A stretch of DNA of 64,000 bases. Origin: Liolophura sinensis (lineage: Eukaryota > Mollusca > Polyplacophora > Chitonida > Chitonidae). The DNA lies in NCBI RefSeq assembly GCF_032854445.1, contig NC_088295.1, positions 44,999,385-45,063,384 of the forward strand, read 5' to 3'. How positions within the stretch are numbered: the stretch's first letter is position 1; each line of letters starts with the position of its first letter. Position numbers and translations under genes: made by a program. This document shows, piece by piece, positions 22,516 through 34,660 of the stretch. Below the pieces are notes generated by a model. The model did not search any database. It worked only from the letters and a program-made list of their open reading frames with translations, and was not told where the DNA came from.

Positions 22516-22844
22516 TGTGGTGCCAGCTTGAATCTGGTGCTGAGTGTCCGTTCACATTACCCTACTTTACCGCAAATCCAATAACACAGAGGTGTTCAAC
22601 TTAAACTATTGGAATTGCTATTTGACTCCTTTAGTTAAAGCTTCGCTCTCTTGGCTTAAACTTGGTGCTTTGTCAGCTACCGGGTAGTTTTCCTTTGGTT
22701 TTATCCAACTTCCTGTACAACCAATATGCAAAATATTTTAGAAGACGTCATTAAACTCCAATCAAATACATGTATAAATCTTAGTACTTTGCATTCTCAT
22801 CGTAATGCAACAACCATAACTTCATGCTTTAAGGTCAACTTTGA

Positions 22845-23066
22845 ACACACTTTTGAAGGAAACCGATTTGATTTTAGCTTAAAATTTTAATCAACTTTTG
22901 AAGGAAACCAATACGACTTTTGGTTCAAATTAACACACACTTTTGAAGGAAGCCGATTGGACTTCATAATTTATTACACTTGAAGTACACCATTGGGACC
23001 GGGATTTTCATATTGTGATCCACTTTTGAAGGAAGACATCTGGACTTTCGGTCACTTACACTTTTA
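22845..23066. repeat. Tandem repeat, about 55-65 bp unit, four copies
   Basis: CACTTTTGAAGGAAACCGAT-like units, each ending in a GACTTT(T/C)GG-like segment, are seen at about 22850, 22896, 22940 and 23022. Confidence 0.7.
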
Positions 23067-23269
23067 AATATCTTGAGTTATCTTCCGCTAGCTAAGCTTG
23101 GGCCCAACAGGTCAAGTACGTCATATCTAGGCTTCGGATATTAACAAATCAATAACGTTCAACACAAACCAACAAAACTCCAAGAAAATATATAAGTAAG
23201 AAATTATGAGGGATTTATGTGAGGAGAACCAGTCAGCAGTTTTGACCCAAGAAATGCTCTATATAAGCT

Positions 23270-23530
23270 TACACTCAAAAAATTAATCTGTTAATTTTAA
23301 GACAGTCTGTTGTCTGAGTTTTGCTAGAATGTATCCTGTTATTATAACATAATATTCTGTCATATTCAATATAATATCCTGTTAGTGTAATAAAATCTTT
23401 TAGTTGAATTAATAAAATACGTGTGTTACATTTAACATAGTAATCTGCCCCAATAGCAGAATACATTCTTGCATCACTCAAGACAACAGACTTTCTATTA
23501 GAATTAACAGATTAATTTTTTTTCAGTGTA
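23270..23530. mobile_element. 261-bp MITE with long terminal inverted repeats
   Basis: The left end TACACTCAAAAAATTAATCT is mirrored by the right end (complement TACACTGAAAAAAAAATTAA). The inverted similarity extends about 70 bases inward (GTCTGTTGTCT, AGAATGTAT.CTG). There is no coding capacity. It lies in the intergenic region between UTP14 and GST-A. Confidence 0.8.
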
Positions 23531-24279
23531 AATTTAATCATTATCCAAATGTTGTACTACATAATCAAAAATATGTATCTCAGGTGCGCTTAACTGTTAG
23601 TTCGTGGCGATACTAACCAAGAGGATGCATATACAGTCAATGACCACTGGTTAAGTATGATGAATGCAGACCATCATATCATTATTGCAGATAGCGGTGC
23701 TGTACATATACGTGTCGGTTTGTCTTACAGGCCTATTCCATTTACATGCAGAACCACGCTCTGTGTATATTTTACTCTGGATCACCTGAAAACTAAATGA
23801 CACACTAACCCAGCTAGTTTCGTTTTTCCCCTTGCATACACTGTGTTTATTCATGAGGGCCTATCTCTCTCCTTGAAGCTGACATACATATACCTACGAA
23901 TATATATACATCCCCAGTCGCGTACATGTGTGTCCTGACCTTACAATTTTAGCCTTTGTCTTGTTACAGCAGGGCGCTACGTAAGTATAGCTGTTAAGTG
24001 TATGTTTCACTGCACTCGTAATTATACATCACTTTGAACCAAGGCCTCCGCAGCAAAACCTCTCCCGCAGAATAAGGTTGTGAGTTATACTCCCGTTAGT
24101 TCCTCCAGCTGACATAACGTAGCTGGTATTCCATGACGAATCGGTCATTCGCATGAAGATATTTCTGGTCACATTCCATCTATGTATCTTAATGCACTCC
24201 TATCCATGTCACACTCCCTTCGCCTGACAACATCTATACCTCGAGTATCACCCGTCCTATCATATCCTGACATTACGTC

Positions 24280-26090
24280 GACTCCCGTGCCACCCACGTC
24301 TTCTAGCTCTGTGCTTCTGTACTACCCCCCTTCTCCTGACTCTACGCCGGTCTACTCCTGCACACCCACCTCCTTTGACCTTGCGTCTACTCCTGTACAT
24401 TGCATAACTCCTGTACCACCCACTTCTTCTGACATTCCGTTTACTCCTGTACCACTCATCTCCTCAAATTACACCAACTCATGTACCACCTACCTCTTCT
24501 GACTTCATGTCTTCACCTGTACCACCCACCTCTTCTGACATTACCTCTACCAGCCACCTTTTCTGACTCTGCGTCTATTCCTGTACCATCTCCATCTTCA
24601 GGCACTACCTCTACTGAATTTTCCCCTTCTCCTGATTACGCCCACCCACTTCTTCTGACTCGATCTACGGCCACGGTATCATCCAACTCTTCTGACTGTA
24701 CTACTCCTGCACCACCCACTTCTTGTGACTACGTCTACTCTTGTACCACTCACTTCTTCTGACTCTACGTCTACTCCTGTAACATTCAATTCTTCTGACT
24801 CTACGTCTGTTCCTGTATCACCCACGTCTCTTGACAACACTTCAATACACTGGCCATTTTCCTGACACTGGGCATTTTCCTGACAATGCGCCTGTTCCCT
24901 TACCACACACTTTTTCTGATACCATCTCTACCTCAAAACGTACCACACACTTTTCTTGAAACTAGGTTTATTCATGTGCCGCCCACTTCTCTCTGACACT
25001 ACATCTCTCACTTTATCACCCTCTTCTATTGACATCACGTCTATTGCCGCATAACCTACTTCACCCGGCATCAAGTTTATTGCTACACCATCCAATGTTC
25101 CTCACAATAAGTCTATGGCTGTACTATACACTTCTTACGATAACTATTGCTATACCACCCACTTCTTACAATAAGTTTATTGCTGTAACACCCACTTCTT
25201 ACAATAAGCCTATTGTTATACCACCCAATTCGTTCAATAAGTCTATTGCTGTACTTTGTACTTCTTATGACACCACGCCTTCTCTTTACACCAAGTCTCC
25301 TCGTGTACCTTCTCTAAAACCTCTATTCCTCTACCGTGCACTTCTCTTGACACTAATTCCACACCTATGCTACCTGTCTGCTAACACTCTATTCCATTGC
25401 CACAAATTCTTGTTAATATTAGGCCTATTCCTCTCCCACACCACTTCTCTTGACACCACGTCTATTCCTCTGCCAACCACTTTTCTTGACAACATGTCTA
25501 TTCCTTGACCGCCCACTTCTCTTGACACCACGTCTATTCCTTTACCGCCCACTTCTCTTGACACCACGTCTATTCCTCTACCAATTACTTCTCTTCACAC
25601 CTTGTCTATTTCTTTACTAACCAGTTCTCTTGACACCACCTATATGCCTCTGTCAACCACTTCTCTTGACACCACGTCTTTTCCTCTCCCAACCACTTCT
25701 CTTGACACCACGTCTATTCCTTTACCGCCCACTTGTTTTGACACCACGTCTTTTCCTCTACCAACTACTTATCTTCACAACACGTCTATTTCTTTACTAA
25801 CCAGTGCTCTTGACATCACGTACATGCATCTACCAACCACTTATCTTAACACCACGTATATGCCTCTACCAACTATTCATCTTGACATCACGTATATGCC
25901 TCTGCCAACCACTTCTCTTGACACCACGTCTGTTCCTCTACCAACTATTTATCTTGATATCACGTCTATTCCTCTACAAACCACTTCTCTTGACACGACG
26001 TCTATGCCTGTGCCAACCACTTCTCTTGACACCACGCCTGTTCCCCTACCAACCTCTTATCTTGACATCATATTTGTTCTTTTAAAAAAG
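24280..26090. repeat. 36-bp minisatellite array upstream of GST-A
   Basis: The unit resembles CTTGACACCACGTCTATTCC followed by TCTACCAACCACTTCT. The left part carries a diverged version (TCTGACTCTACGTCTACTCC). Because 36 is a multiple of 3, translation gives a 12-residue repeat (TSLDTTSIPLPT), but frames change between blocks and no gene context is visible. The order of 50 units. A related array precedes GST-C at 39500-39905. Confidence 0.85.
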
Positions 26091-26653
26091 AACAAACTTG
26101 ACTGGACATCTCATCTAGCCCATAACCACTGACTTAAACTACGGCTATTTCAATGAAACTAACTGTTGTTGTGTAAATGAAATATTCCGGAGTTAATCAC
26201 AAAATAAACTGATCAATAAACAAGTCCTTATTCCATCCACTTCTCAGTTATAGTTGTATTTTGGGGGACTTTTCTCGACAACATTCCTATCCAAAAGTCA
26301 GCCATGTCTCTTAACTGACATCATCTGTTTTGCTAATTCGATCCACCCATTTCACCTTTTTTCAGCACCACTTTCTACCAGTGATAATATCAATATTCAT
26401 TCAAGTATCTATATCATCTACTTTCTCACTTCTGTTCCATCAGTTTCGTCTAACGTCCATTAGGAACAAATGTTTTTTTTTTTTATATTTGTCACTTTCT
26501 GCGTACCGTATATTAAAATAACATTGAGCTTATTGTGTTTTACTCCTGAGTGGGTCAACCAGCACATATTGTCGAGAGTTCCAATCGTTATAGCTCTGAG
26601 AAGTGTTCACAGTCGCATTATAGTCTCGTTGTAGGCAACAGATGACAACAACT

Positions 26654-29600
26654 ATGCCCGTGTACAAACTGTATTATTTCAACGTCCGTGCACGTGCTGA
26701 GGGAATCCGATGGCTGATGTCCCTAGCTGGCGCTGAATTCGAGGATATACGATTTGAAGAGAAAGAATGGCCTGCCAAAAAACCGGGTACGGACATGTAA
26801 TTCCCATAAATTCGAAGAGGCTCGGCGTGTTCATGTTGTCATGAGATCACCTTATTAACCTTTTGGAAACTGATTCCTTTGTTTGACTGGTGTTTTACGC
26901 CATACTCTGGAAACTTCACTTAAACAACGGCGATCAGTATTATGGTTGTGGTAAGTCGGGCAGATTCCATGGGAAACCCACGACCTCCCGCAAGTTGATG
27001 AAAGACCTTCGAACGTACAGAGAGCGGAGAGGAAGCCAGTATTTAGCCTACTCACCATGAAGGCATTGGCTAAAGGCTTCTCTAGCACTAGCACGGTAAT
27101 CACTTTTTGAAAATTGAAGTGGATTTGTTTGTATTTTGTGGAGGCACAATCCATGTGAAAAGTATCTAATTTTTAGCAAGAGTGCATCATGTATGAGATG
27201 CATGGCTTGAAGGGATAATGATATTTCTATTACGCTTATATATGCTATGGAGATTTTTTTATTATAACCAAAATGGACAATGATTCAAAAGTATGATTAA
27301 ATACCATCACTAATCATGTTGTTTAAACTCTCAGTGCTGTTCCTTTTCTCCTAGAAATGCCTTTGGGATACGTTCCCGTTTTGGAGGTGGACGGCCACAA
27401 ACTGTCAGAAAGCAAAGCCATTGGTCGATATCTTGCCAATAAGTTTGGTAAGTGGACACCTAACTGTATAACCCATGCTGTACGTTATCTTATCCAGTGG
27501 TCATGTCATCTACTCAGATGCATGCTTGGAGACACTATATTAATAGATTCCAACGCTCTTGCTGCTTGTAAGGCCTTTGTAAAGATACACCAAGTAATTC
27601 TCATAAAGTCCTCTGCGTCTTGAAAAAAATCATAAAACGGGCGCAGAGCGTGTGACTTTGTCGAAATATGTGTAAAATGCCATGCACTACAAGTCATCAA
27701 GCCCGGACGAGTTTGAAGTATCTGTCTGCGAACGGGATGAACGAGGTCCAAACGGACCTCGTGGGTGTGCACACGTACTGCAATTGATGCCGACTGCGCC
27801 ACGTCGTAACACACTCCTAGTAGGATCGAAGTATTTATTTATTTATTTGTTTGGCGTTTTACGCCGTACTCAAGAATTTTTCACTTATACGACGGAGGCC
27901 AGCACTATGGTGGGAGGAAATCTGGGAAAGCCCGGTGAAAACCCACGACCATCCGCAGGTTGCTGAAAAAACTTCCCACGTACGACCGGAGAGGAAGCCA
28001 GCATGAGCTGGACTTGAACTCATAGCGGAGAACTCGTTTGGTGTGATGGGGGTACAAGCGTTTGACGACGCTTGTGTGGCCGTTTGCGCAGTCAACCATT
28101 CGTTGAAGAACACCTTTGTTCCACCAGTATAAGGTGTGTATATATGGAGGTCACAGGCTGGAAAGCTCCTCAGTACCTATCCAGGTTGGTGGTTTTCCCC
28201 TCGCACGATGGCTTCCCACACCCATAAAACCGACCGGCATCGCACAAGTGAAAAAGATATGGCATTAAAGGACACTGAAATAAATAAACTGTATTACATG
28301 TATTAATAAGATAATACTAGATAAGTTAAATGAAGGACAGTATTTTGGGAAATGCATGGTAGTAGGGCTTTTCCTTTCTTGATGTTTTCTTTGCATTAGA
28401 AAGGCTTCATTCTTTTCATGAAGCATACTGTCAGAACTGAGGACGATTTGCCCTTGACGGAGGAGGTCGCTATCTCGAATGGTTTATATTCATCTTGTTC
28501 GGTTGAGGCTTCAGGTCAGGAAATTTGTCGGCTACCTAGAGGACAAAGTGTGGTAGTTTCCTTTACAGATTCTAGACGGCTTCCTCTACAACCCGTCCGT
28601 TTTCCTCTAGGACCAATCCGTATTCGTATGGGACCTATCCGTTTTCCTCTTGGATGTGTCTATTTTCTTCAAGGATCTGAGCGCTTATTTTCATTTAGGT
28701 TCTGTGCGTATTCCATTAGGGCCTGTCCTTTACCACTAGGATCTGTCCAGTTTCCTTTAGGGCCTGTCCGGTCTCCATAGACTGTTCAGTGTCCTGTGCG
28801 ACCAATCGGTTTTCTCAAAATGTTAACCCCACTATTGTCTATTGTCGCGCGAAAAGAAGAAGTAGCAAATACATAAACTAATTAATTCTTTTTAGGATTT
28901 GCCGGAAAGACAGATTGGGAGAAGGCTTTGGCAGATCAGTACGTTGACGTTATCTATGACATTGTTGCGGCTGCCAGAGCAATTACCTGGGCTCCTAACG
29001 AAGAGGCCAAGGTATTTTGAATCTTCTTGAACCGTGTCATTTATTATCTACAATCCTAGATTTAGTGTTTTCGATGTGATCTCCCCACTCATTGTAAATG
29101 AAAGTCAGAGTCAAGTTTCCACATTCATGTTTTCCTCGTGATTTACCTATTATGTAATTGACACACCCTTGATTTCATCAATCCGCAGAAAGAGTTGACG
29201 AAACTTCTCAAGGAGGTAGATGGTCCCCGTATCTTGGGTCGTTTGGAGAAATGTTTGGAATCTAACAAGTCTGGATACTTGGTCGGAGATAGCGTAAGTC
29301 ACACTGATCACAGTGTGTCTGATTTCTATATGGCGTCTTATCATGTATTTATGTATGTAATATTTGCAGGGGCCTCCGACTAAACTGGCTCAGTCGGTTA
29401 GCGCGCTAGCGCAGCGTAATGACCCAGGAGCCTCTCACCAATGCGGTCGCTGTGAGTTCAAGTCCAGCTCATGCTGGCTTTCTCTCTGGCCGTAAGTGGG
29501 AAGGTCTGGCAGCAACCTGCGGATGGTCGTGGGTTTCCCCCGGGCTGTGCCCGGTTTCCACCCACCATAATGCTGGCCGCCGTCGTATAAGTGAAATATT

Positions 29601-30905
29601 CTTGAGTACGGCGTAAAACACCAATCAAAAAAAAAATAATAATATTTGCATTTTTCTTTAAAGTGAGGGAAAGGTGTTTAAAAAGAACACCAATGTATCC
29701 TCGGATAATTTAGAAAGTCTGTGCTTTAAATGTATTACTAACGTCAAGTTTTCTCAGCCTAAGCGGGTATATATTGAGATTGCCATAAAAATTCTGCTGA
29801 AAAAAGAATATTTGGAAACAAATAGCGGTCATAAAATATTACATTTGGTGCTAGAATTCACATCTTCCCACTAAAGTATATTTGTAAAATAAATAGACGT
29901 ATACGAGAACTCAGGCAAAATGAGTGTAACTTGTACAGCCATGGTCGAAATAATAAATAATAAGTTTTCTTAGTACGGTATGCAGATGATTTACTCGTAA
30001 AGACTGCTAAGAGTTTAGTGACCAATGCTGCTAATCGTCCACAACTTGATGCCACAGAAGTATAAAACCTGCGTGAAAGTCTGCTAACATATTGCACACA
30101 ATATTCCCACTTTAGCCTTGATTCCTGATGAGGGTAGACGTGAGCATACATGCCAAGCATACCCGAAACACTGTGTCCTATACCTCTAGCATATTTGCAT
30201 ATATGCAAACGATATAACCTGATGTATACATATATATATGTATCCATCTTTGTGCAATGGCTGTACCTTTTACACACTGGACAGTGTCCATTCTGAATCT
30301 ACCCCAGTTAAACCGTGGGTGTGATTTACCGGTACCAATTTTACCTTTCCGTCGCCTGTTCGAAACCATCATGTGCTTGCTTTGACAAAACTTGACTTTG
30401 CATGGTACTTCATGGCTATTTCCTCCACGAATAACCCCAATGAAAAATAGGTGAAACATTCCTAAGAGTGATGTGTGGACAAATTAACACGTAACTTTCA
30501 TTTTTTATTTGGCTGGTGTAATGTATTCGGTTTCTCCAATATAATCTGTAAAAAAACGTATTCCATTGAAAAAAACAATAATGATAAACCGAGTAACATA
30601 CTTCGTCGATTATCGTTCATCGTTCATTGGGGTAATGTTTTATACATGCCTTTGCAAGCTAAACCTAATCAAAGTTGGCATTTGAAACATCAGTCAACAA
30701 GAAGGCATGAATGGCTTTTCTGTTCCAGCTGACATGGGCAGACGTAATGGTGGCCTCGTATCTGGACAGTAACATCGATAGGATCAGTCCTGAGTTCGGC
30801 GAATTGTTGGACAACTTCCCTAAACTTCGGGCTCATTTGGACAAAGTTCGTGCCATTCCACCGATCGCAGCTTTCATCGCCAAACGTCCCAAAACACCAA
30901 TGTAA
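26654..30905 (+). CDS. Sigma-class glutathione S-transferase, copy A
   Basis: Five coding exons: 26654-26786, 27355-27447, 28896-29011, 29189-29293 and 30729-30905 (TAA), together 207 residues. It opens [20 protein letters not shown]; Tyr8 aligns with the catalytic Tyr8 of hematopoietic prostaglandin D synthase. The thioredoxin-fold N domain continues with [13 protein letters not shown] and the glutathione-contact motif [16 protein letters not shown]. The all-helical C domain holds [35 protein letters not shown] and the conserved [13 protein letters not shown]. It ends [13 protein letters not shown] second in-frame ATG lies 12 bases upstream (26642), but copies B and C keep only the MPVYK start. 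Family role: cytosolic glutathione conjugation; some members isomerise PGH2 or serve as lens crystallins. An AATAAA lies at 30961-30966. Substrate cannot be told from sequence. Confidence 0.95.
26880..27045 (-). mobile_element. Diverged family 1 SINE in GST-A intron 1
   Basis: TGACTGGTGTTTTACGCCATAC through GGAGAGGAAGCCAGTATTTA, with changes throughout; reverse orientation, 5' end missing. Confidence 0.6.
27741..27762. repeat. Perfect short hairpin in GST-A intron 2
   Basis: ACGAGGTCC (27741-27749) and GGACCTCGT (27754-27762) pair perfectly around an AAAC loop. The surrounding segment is CpG-richer than its neighbours. The function is unknown and it may be part of an unrecognised repeat. Confidence 0.5.
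27835..28110 (-). mobile_element. Family 1 SINE, reverse orientation, GST-A intron 2
   Basis: TATTTATTTATTTATTTGTTTG, GTTTTACGCCGTACTCAAGA and GAGAGGAAGCCAGCATGAGC match the family. The tRNA-like head region (after 28020) is replaced or diverged. Confidence 0.75.
28550..28790. repeat. Degenerate tandem repeat, about 24-25 bp, GST-A intron 2
   Basis: Units like CCTCTAGGACCTATCCGTTTT recur about ten times. They make an accidental open frame but sit inside an intron. Confidence 0.7.
29369..29639 (+). mobile_element. Full-length family 1 SINE in GST-A intron 4
   Basis: Complete head (GGCTCAGTCGGTTAGCGCGC, then GAGTTCAAGTCC), body, GAAATATTCTTGAGTACGGC tail and A-rich end. The 11-bp target duplication TAATATTTGCA is at 29358-29368 and 29640-29650. 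Confidence 0.9.
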
Positions 30906-30960
30906 TCCATAAAATTCATAAAAATGTTTATTTTGTTGTCACGTGTCTGTAACAGAAAGG

Positions 30961-30966
30961 AATAAA
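30961..30966 (+). terminator. AATAAA polyadenylation signal of GST-A
   Basis: AATAAA lies 56 bases after the GST-A stop codon. Confidence 0.6.
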
Positions 30967-31654
30967 GCTTTGATCAGTATTGTTTAAAATAAAGCGATGT
31001 TAACTTAATTACGGTTTGGCTTGCAGGATATATGGTCACAGCACTATTATTATGAAATACAAACGTCACGACGACTTTTTTTGGCGACATATGTCGTGAT
31101 TAGTGTCTGAAAACACTTCTAAATGTGTGGACCAGTCGGTCGACCTCTTTGAAGGATAAATAACTACTCAAAAAGCAATCACATCTGGCAATATACAACC
31201 TGTGACGATATGTCCACAGCAGAGATTTTCAAAAAAAGCGTTCAAGCGCTATCATCGTCGACCATAATCGTCTTGCGAATCTTTAACGAGTTCATTCTAC
31301 AATCGGGTCTCCGTCCACCATTAGTGACCAATATACGCACCCGGCTACTCATATCTCATTAAATTGGATATTATAAGGATCGATCAAGTCAGCATTTGAT
31401 TTCAAAATGGGCGCTGGTGCGAAGGGAAAATAGGCCTGGATGTAACAAATGGTGTTTTAGCGCGACATGCGTACATGTACGTGTATAGACCTCGTTATGT
31501 TTAGATTTTCATTGCTCAAAGCACCGCCAGACAGATCTTGTATAAGAACTAGACGCCACGCACTTTCTTAGACGCCACCGACCACCTCCGCACAAAATGT
31601 GTTTGCATTTTCAATTACAGTATTATACTAATATGGAAAGTTTGTGGTTATAGA

Positions 31655-32455
31655 GCAGTTCAAATCCCATACTAAATCGTCTATCCTGATACACGTTTTG
31701 GCCTGGTACTCAGTCTAAACGTATACAATTCGAATCCCAGACGAAATCTCCAATCCCGGTACACCTTTTGGCCTGGCACTCAGTATAAATGTATAGGCCT
31801 ACCGTTCAAATCCCAGACGAAATATCCAATCCCGGTATACCTTTTGGCCTGGCACTCAGTATAAATGTATACAGTTCAAATCCCAGACTATATCTCCAAT
31901 CCCGGTACACCTTTTTGGCCTGGCACTCAGTATAAATGTGTTCAGTTCAAATCCCAGACTATATCTCCAATCTCGGTACACCTTTTGGCCTGGCGCTCAG
32001 TATAAATGTATACAGTTCAAATCCCAGACTAAATCTCCAATCTCGGTACACCTTTTTGGACTGGCACTCAGTATAAATGTGTTCAGTTCAAATTCCAGAC
32101 TAAATCTCCAATACCGGTACACCTTTTTGGCCTGGCACTCAGTCTAAACGTATACAGTTCAAATCCCAGACTAAATCTCCAATCTCAGTACACCTTTTTG
32201 GCCTGGCACTCAGTATATATGTGTTCAGTTCAAATTCCAGATTAAATCTCCAATTTCGGTACACCTTTTTGGCCTGGCACTCAGTATAAATGTATACAGT
32301 TCAAATCAGTATAAATGTGTACAGTTAAAATCCCAGACTAAATCTCCAATCTCGGTACACCTTTTTGGCCTGGCACTCAGTTTAAATGCATACAGTTCAA
32401 ATCCCAGACTAAATCTCCAATCTCGGCACACCTTTTTGGCCTGCCACTCAGCGCA
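31655..32455. repeat. Minisatellite with a unit of about 65-73 bp between GST-A and GST-B
   Basis: Units of the type CAGTTCAAATCCCAGACTAA ... ATCTCGGTACACCTTTTTGG ... CCTGGCACTCAGTATAAATG recur about 11 times. The array ends at the SINE insertion near 32480. Confidence 0.9.
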
Positions 32456-32492
32456 AATCATAATCATCATAGTCACGTTTAAAAGCTGAATG

Positions 32493-32738
32493 CGCTAGCG
32501 CAGCGTAGTGACCCAGAAGCCTCTCACCAATGCGGTCGCTGTGAGTTCAAGACCAGCTCATGCTGGCTTCCTCTCCGGCCGTACGTGGGAAGGTCTGACA
32601 GCAACCTGCGGATGGTCGTGGGTTTCCGCCGGGCTGTGCCCGGTTTCCACCCACCATAATGCTGGCCGCCGTCGTATAAGTGAAATATTCTTGAGTACGG
32701 CGTAAAACACCAATCAAAAAAAAAAAAAAAAAAAAAAA
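32493..32738 (+). mobile_element. Slightly 5'-truncated family 1 SINE with target-site duplication
   Basis: It starts at CGCTAGCGCAGCG (A box lost) and ends in a long poly(A). AAAAGCTGAATG is duplicated at 32481-32492 and 32739-32750. Confidence 0.9.
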
Positions 32739-32750
32739 AAAAGCTGAATG

Positions 32751-34660
32751 ACCGATCGAACAAGAAAATAAACAAATACAAAATTTAGACCATACCTAGA
32801 AAAATCAGATAGGATTGTTCGTATATGGTGAAATTCCAGTCCTGCTACATATGATTCTTTTGGAAACGTCATGACCTGAATACCATTACTTCACAAAGAG
32901 TCAGTTAGAGTTGCAGTAAAACGCTCTTCATATTTAGCTTATGCTTCGAGCTACATATGTGTTGTCCTAGATTTTTACACCACATCACATGATATTGTGA
33001 ACTGACCTAGTTTGGTCCCGCACAGCGCCTAACCTAATCAAAAAGCTCTTCACCCGCAGTCTGCAGTCAGATTGCTCACATTTGCACATGTTCTATAGCT
33101 GTACATATCCACCTTCCGTTTCACCTCTGTAAGCTTGTAAGTATATATATGTAGGTCTATATATCCTACAGGTTGTTCCACTGCTCTAGCATTCCATTTG
33201 CAAAGTATGATAAAAGCCTGGGGACAGAAGTAGTATTTCGGCGTCAGTATACGGCACCGTTTCTCGTAACACCACACTTGTATCTGCAGTCTAACCCCGG
33301 CTTTACACCGGTACGCTTGAGATGGCTGCTACTGACACCATGCCGTGCGCGCCGGTTTATAAACCGTTTGTAAACGCGCGCCGTATGCGTATAAACCATA
33401 AATGGTTATACACAAACGTATTGTTTCTCCTCATCCCTTATCCAGTGAGTATGACAATTTCGCGGTCCGCTCGTAAAATATATGTCATCGGAAGTTCGGG
33501 TGGTACTATGTCATACAACCACGCGATGCTTCCAATCATCTTTACAGCAAATCAAACGTTTGGGTGGATTGTAAACTTTGGCAAATAGCCTTCCTTGTAT
33601 ATAGGGCACATGATCTGGCAATACAACGCCTTCAGAAATGCATATATAGTTAATCCGGCTTTACACGCTAGGGAAGGCAGTATAACTGTATGGCTTTATG
33701 TGGTCATTGTATTTGGGAATCCCGATTATATATGGGCCTACCGCCAAGAATTTCGTTGCACTTTCTCTTTTTCTTTCAGTATAAGATGAGTGTAGATACA
33801 AGAATCAACCTGGTTGTTCAGGTGGTTCAAAACTGGCTGAAAAAGTGTGTACCATTATATTAAATATGAACTAAAACTGCTGCTGTCCTACTTTGACTTT
33901 GGAGAACAGCAATTGGCTACTGAGTTAAATTGGCTAAAATTTTAAATGTAAAATATGACGTCATGCCAGTATAAGTTAATACACTTTCCAACAAATGGGC
34001 TCTGCTCTGTCCGGGGCGGATTCCACGAAGCCAGTTTTGACTTCAGTCAAAATTGAAAACCTCCGCACAATGCTTAGTTTTTGGTAATGAAAGCTAAAAT
34101 TTTGCATTATATTTTGTATTGTGTATAACGTCCAACACATCTGGTGTTAATGGGGTAAATACAAATCCTTGTGTTAATTCAACACAAGATAGAGTTGTTC
34201 AAGTATGGCACAAGACTTTTGTTGGAATGAAAACAAGTCTGTGTTCATACAACACAAGTGTTTTATTTGTGTACCACTTTTTAACATAATTTGCAGTATA
34301 CTTTCCCTCGGTATCACCTCAGCACCATTATTTACCAGCCTTTCCACGTATTCTCACTCTGTTCCAGCAAATGTTATACCATCCTAATGGAAAACGTCCC
34401 AACCCAGCGCCACCAATACAGGCAGTATACTCCACAGGCTTAATAAAGAATTTATGGTTGTTACAGTCAACTATTACATTTCTTATAGAATATCACTAAT
34501 AGCCCACAATGGCATTTTGCACAGATTTTATCTGATTGAGGCCTCCGTAATACAACTATAAAATTAATGACATAGTATATTCACTGATATCCCAATGATA
34601 TCCCAAAACAGCAGTCGACATATATGGCCGTACAACTTTCTTGGTCGACAGATTACGACT
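32751..34660. other. Intergenic DNA before GST-B
   Basis: No coding exon is recognised. 34125-34270 holds a repeat (TCCAACACATCTGGTGTTAA, then AGAGTTGTTCAAGTATG) that recurs at 41927-42060 inside GST-C. Around 33290-33400 the sequence is locally CpG-richer (for example TAAACGCGCGCC). Confidence 0.4.

Noticed and set aside
25602-26132. A 176-codon frame with a 12-residue TTSLDTTSIPLP repeat, mucin-like at first sight
   Set aside because: The frame exists because the 36-bp minisatellite unit is a multiple of 3. Other blocks of the same array are open in other frames, and there is no splice or promoter context or signal peptide.
28418-28780. A 120-codon frame with repeating PLGPVRFPLG
   Set aside because: It is produced by the 24-bp repeat inside GST-A intron 2.
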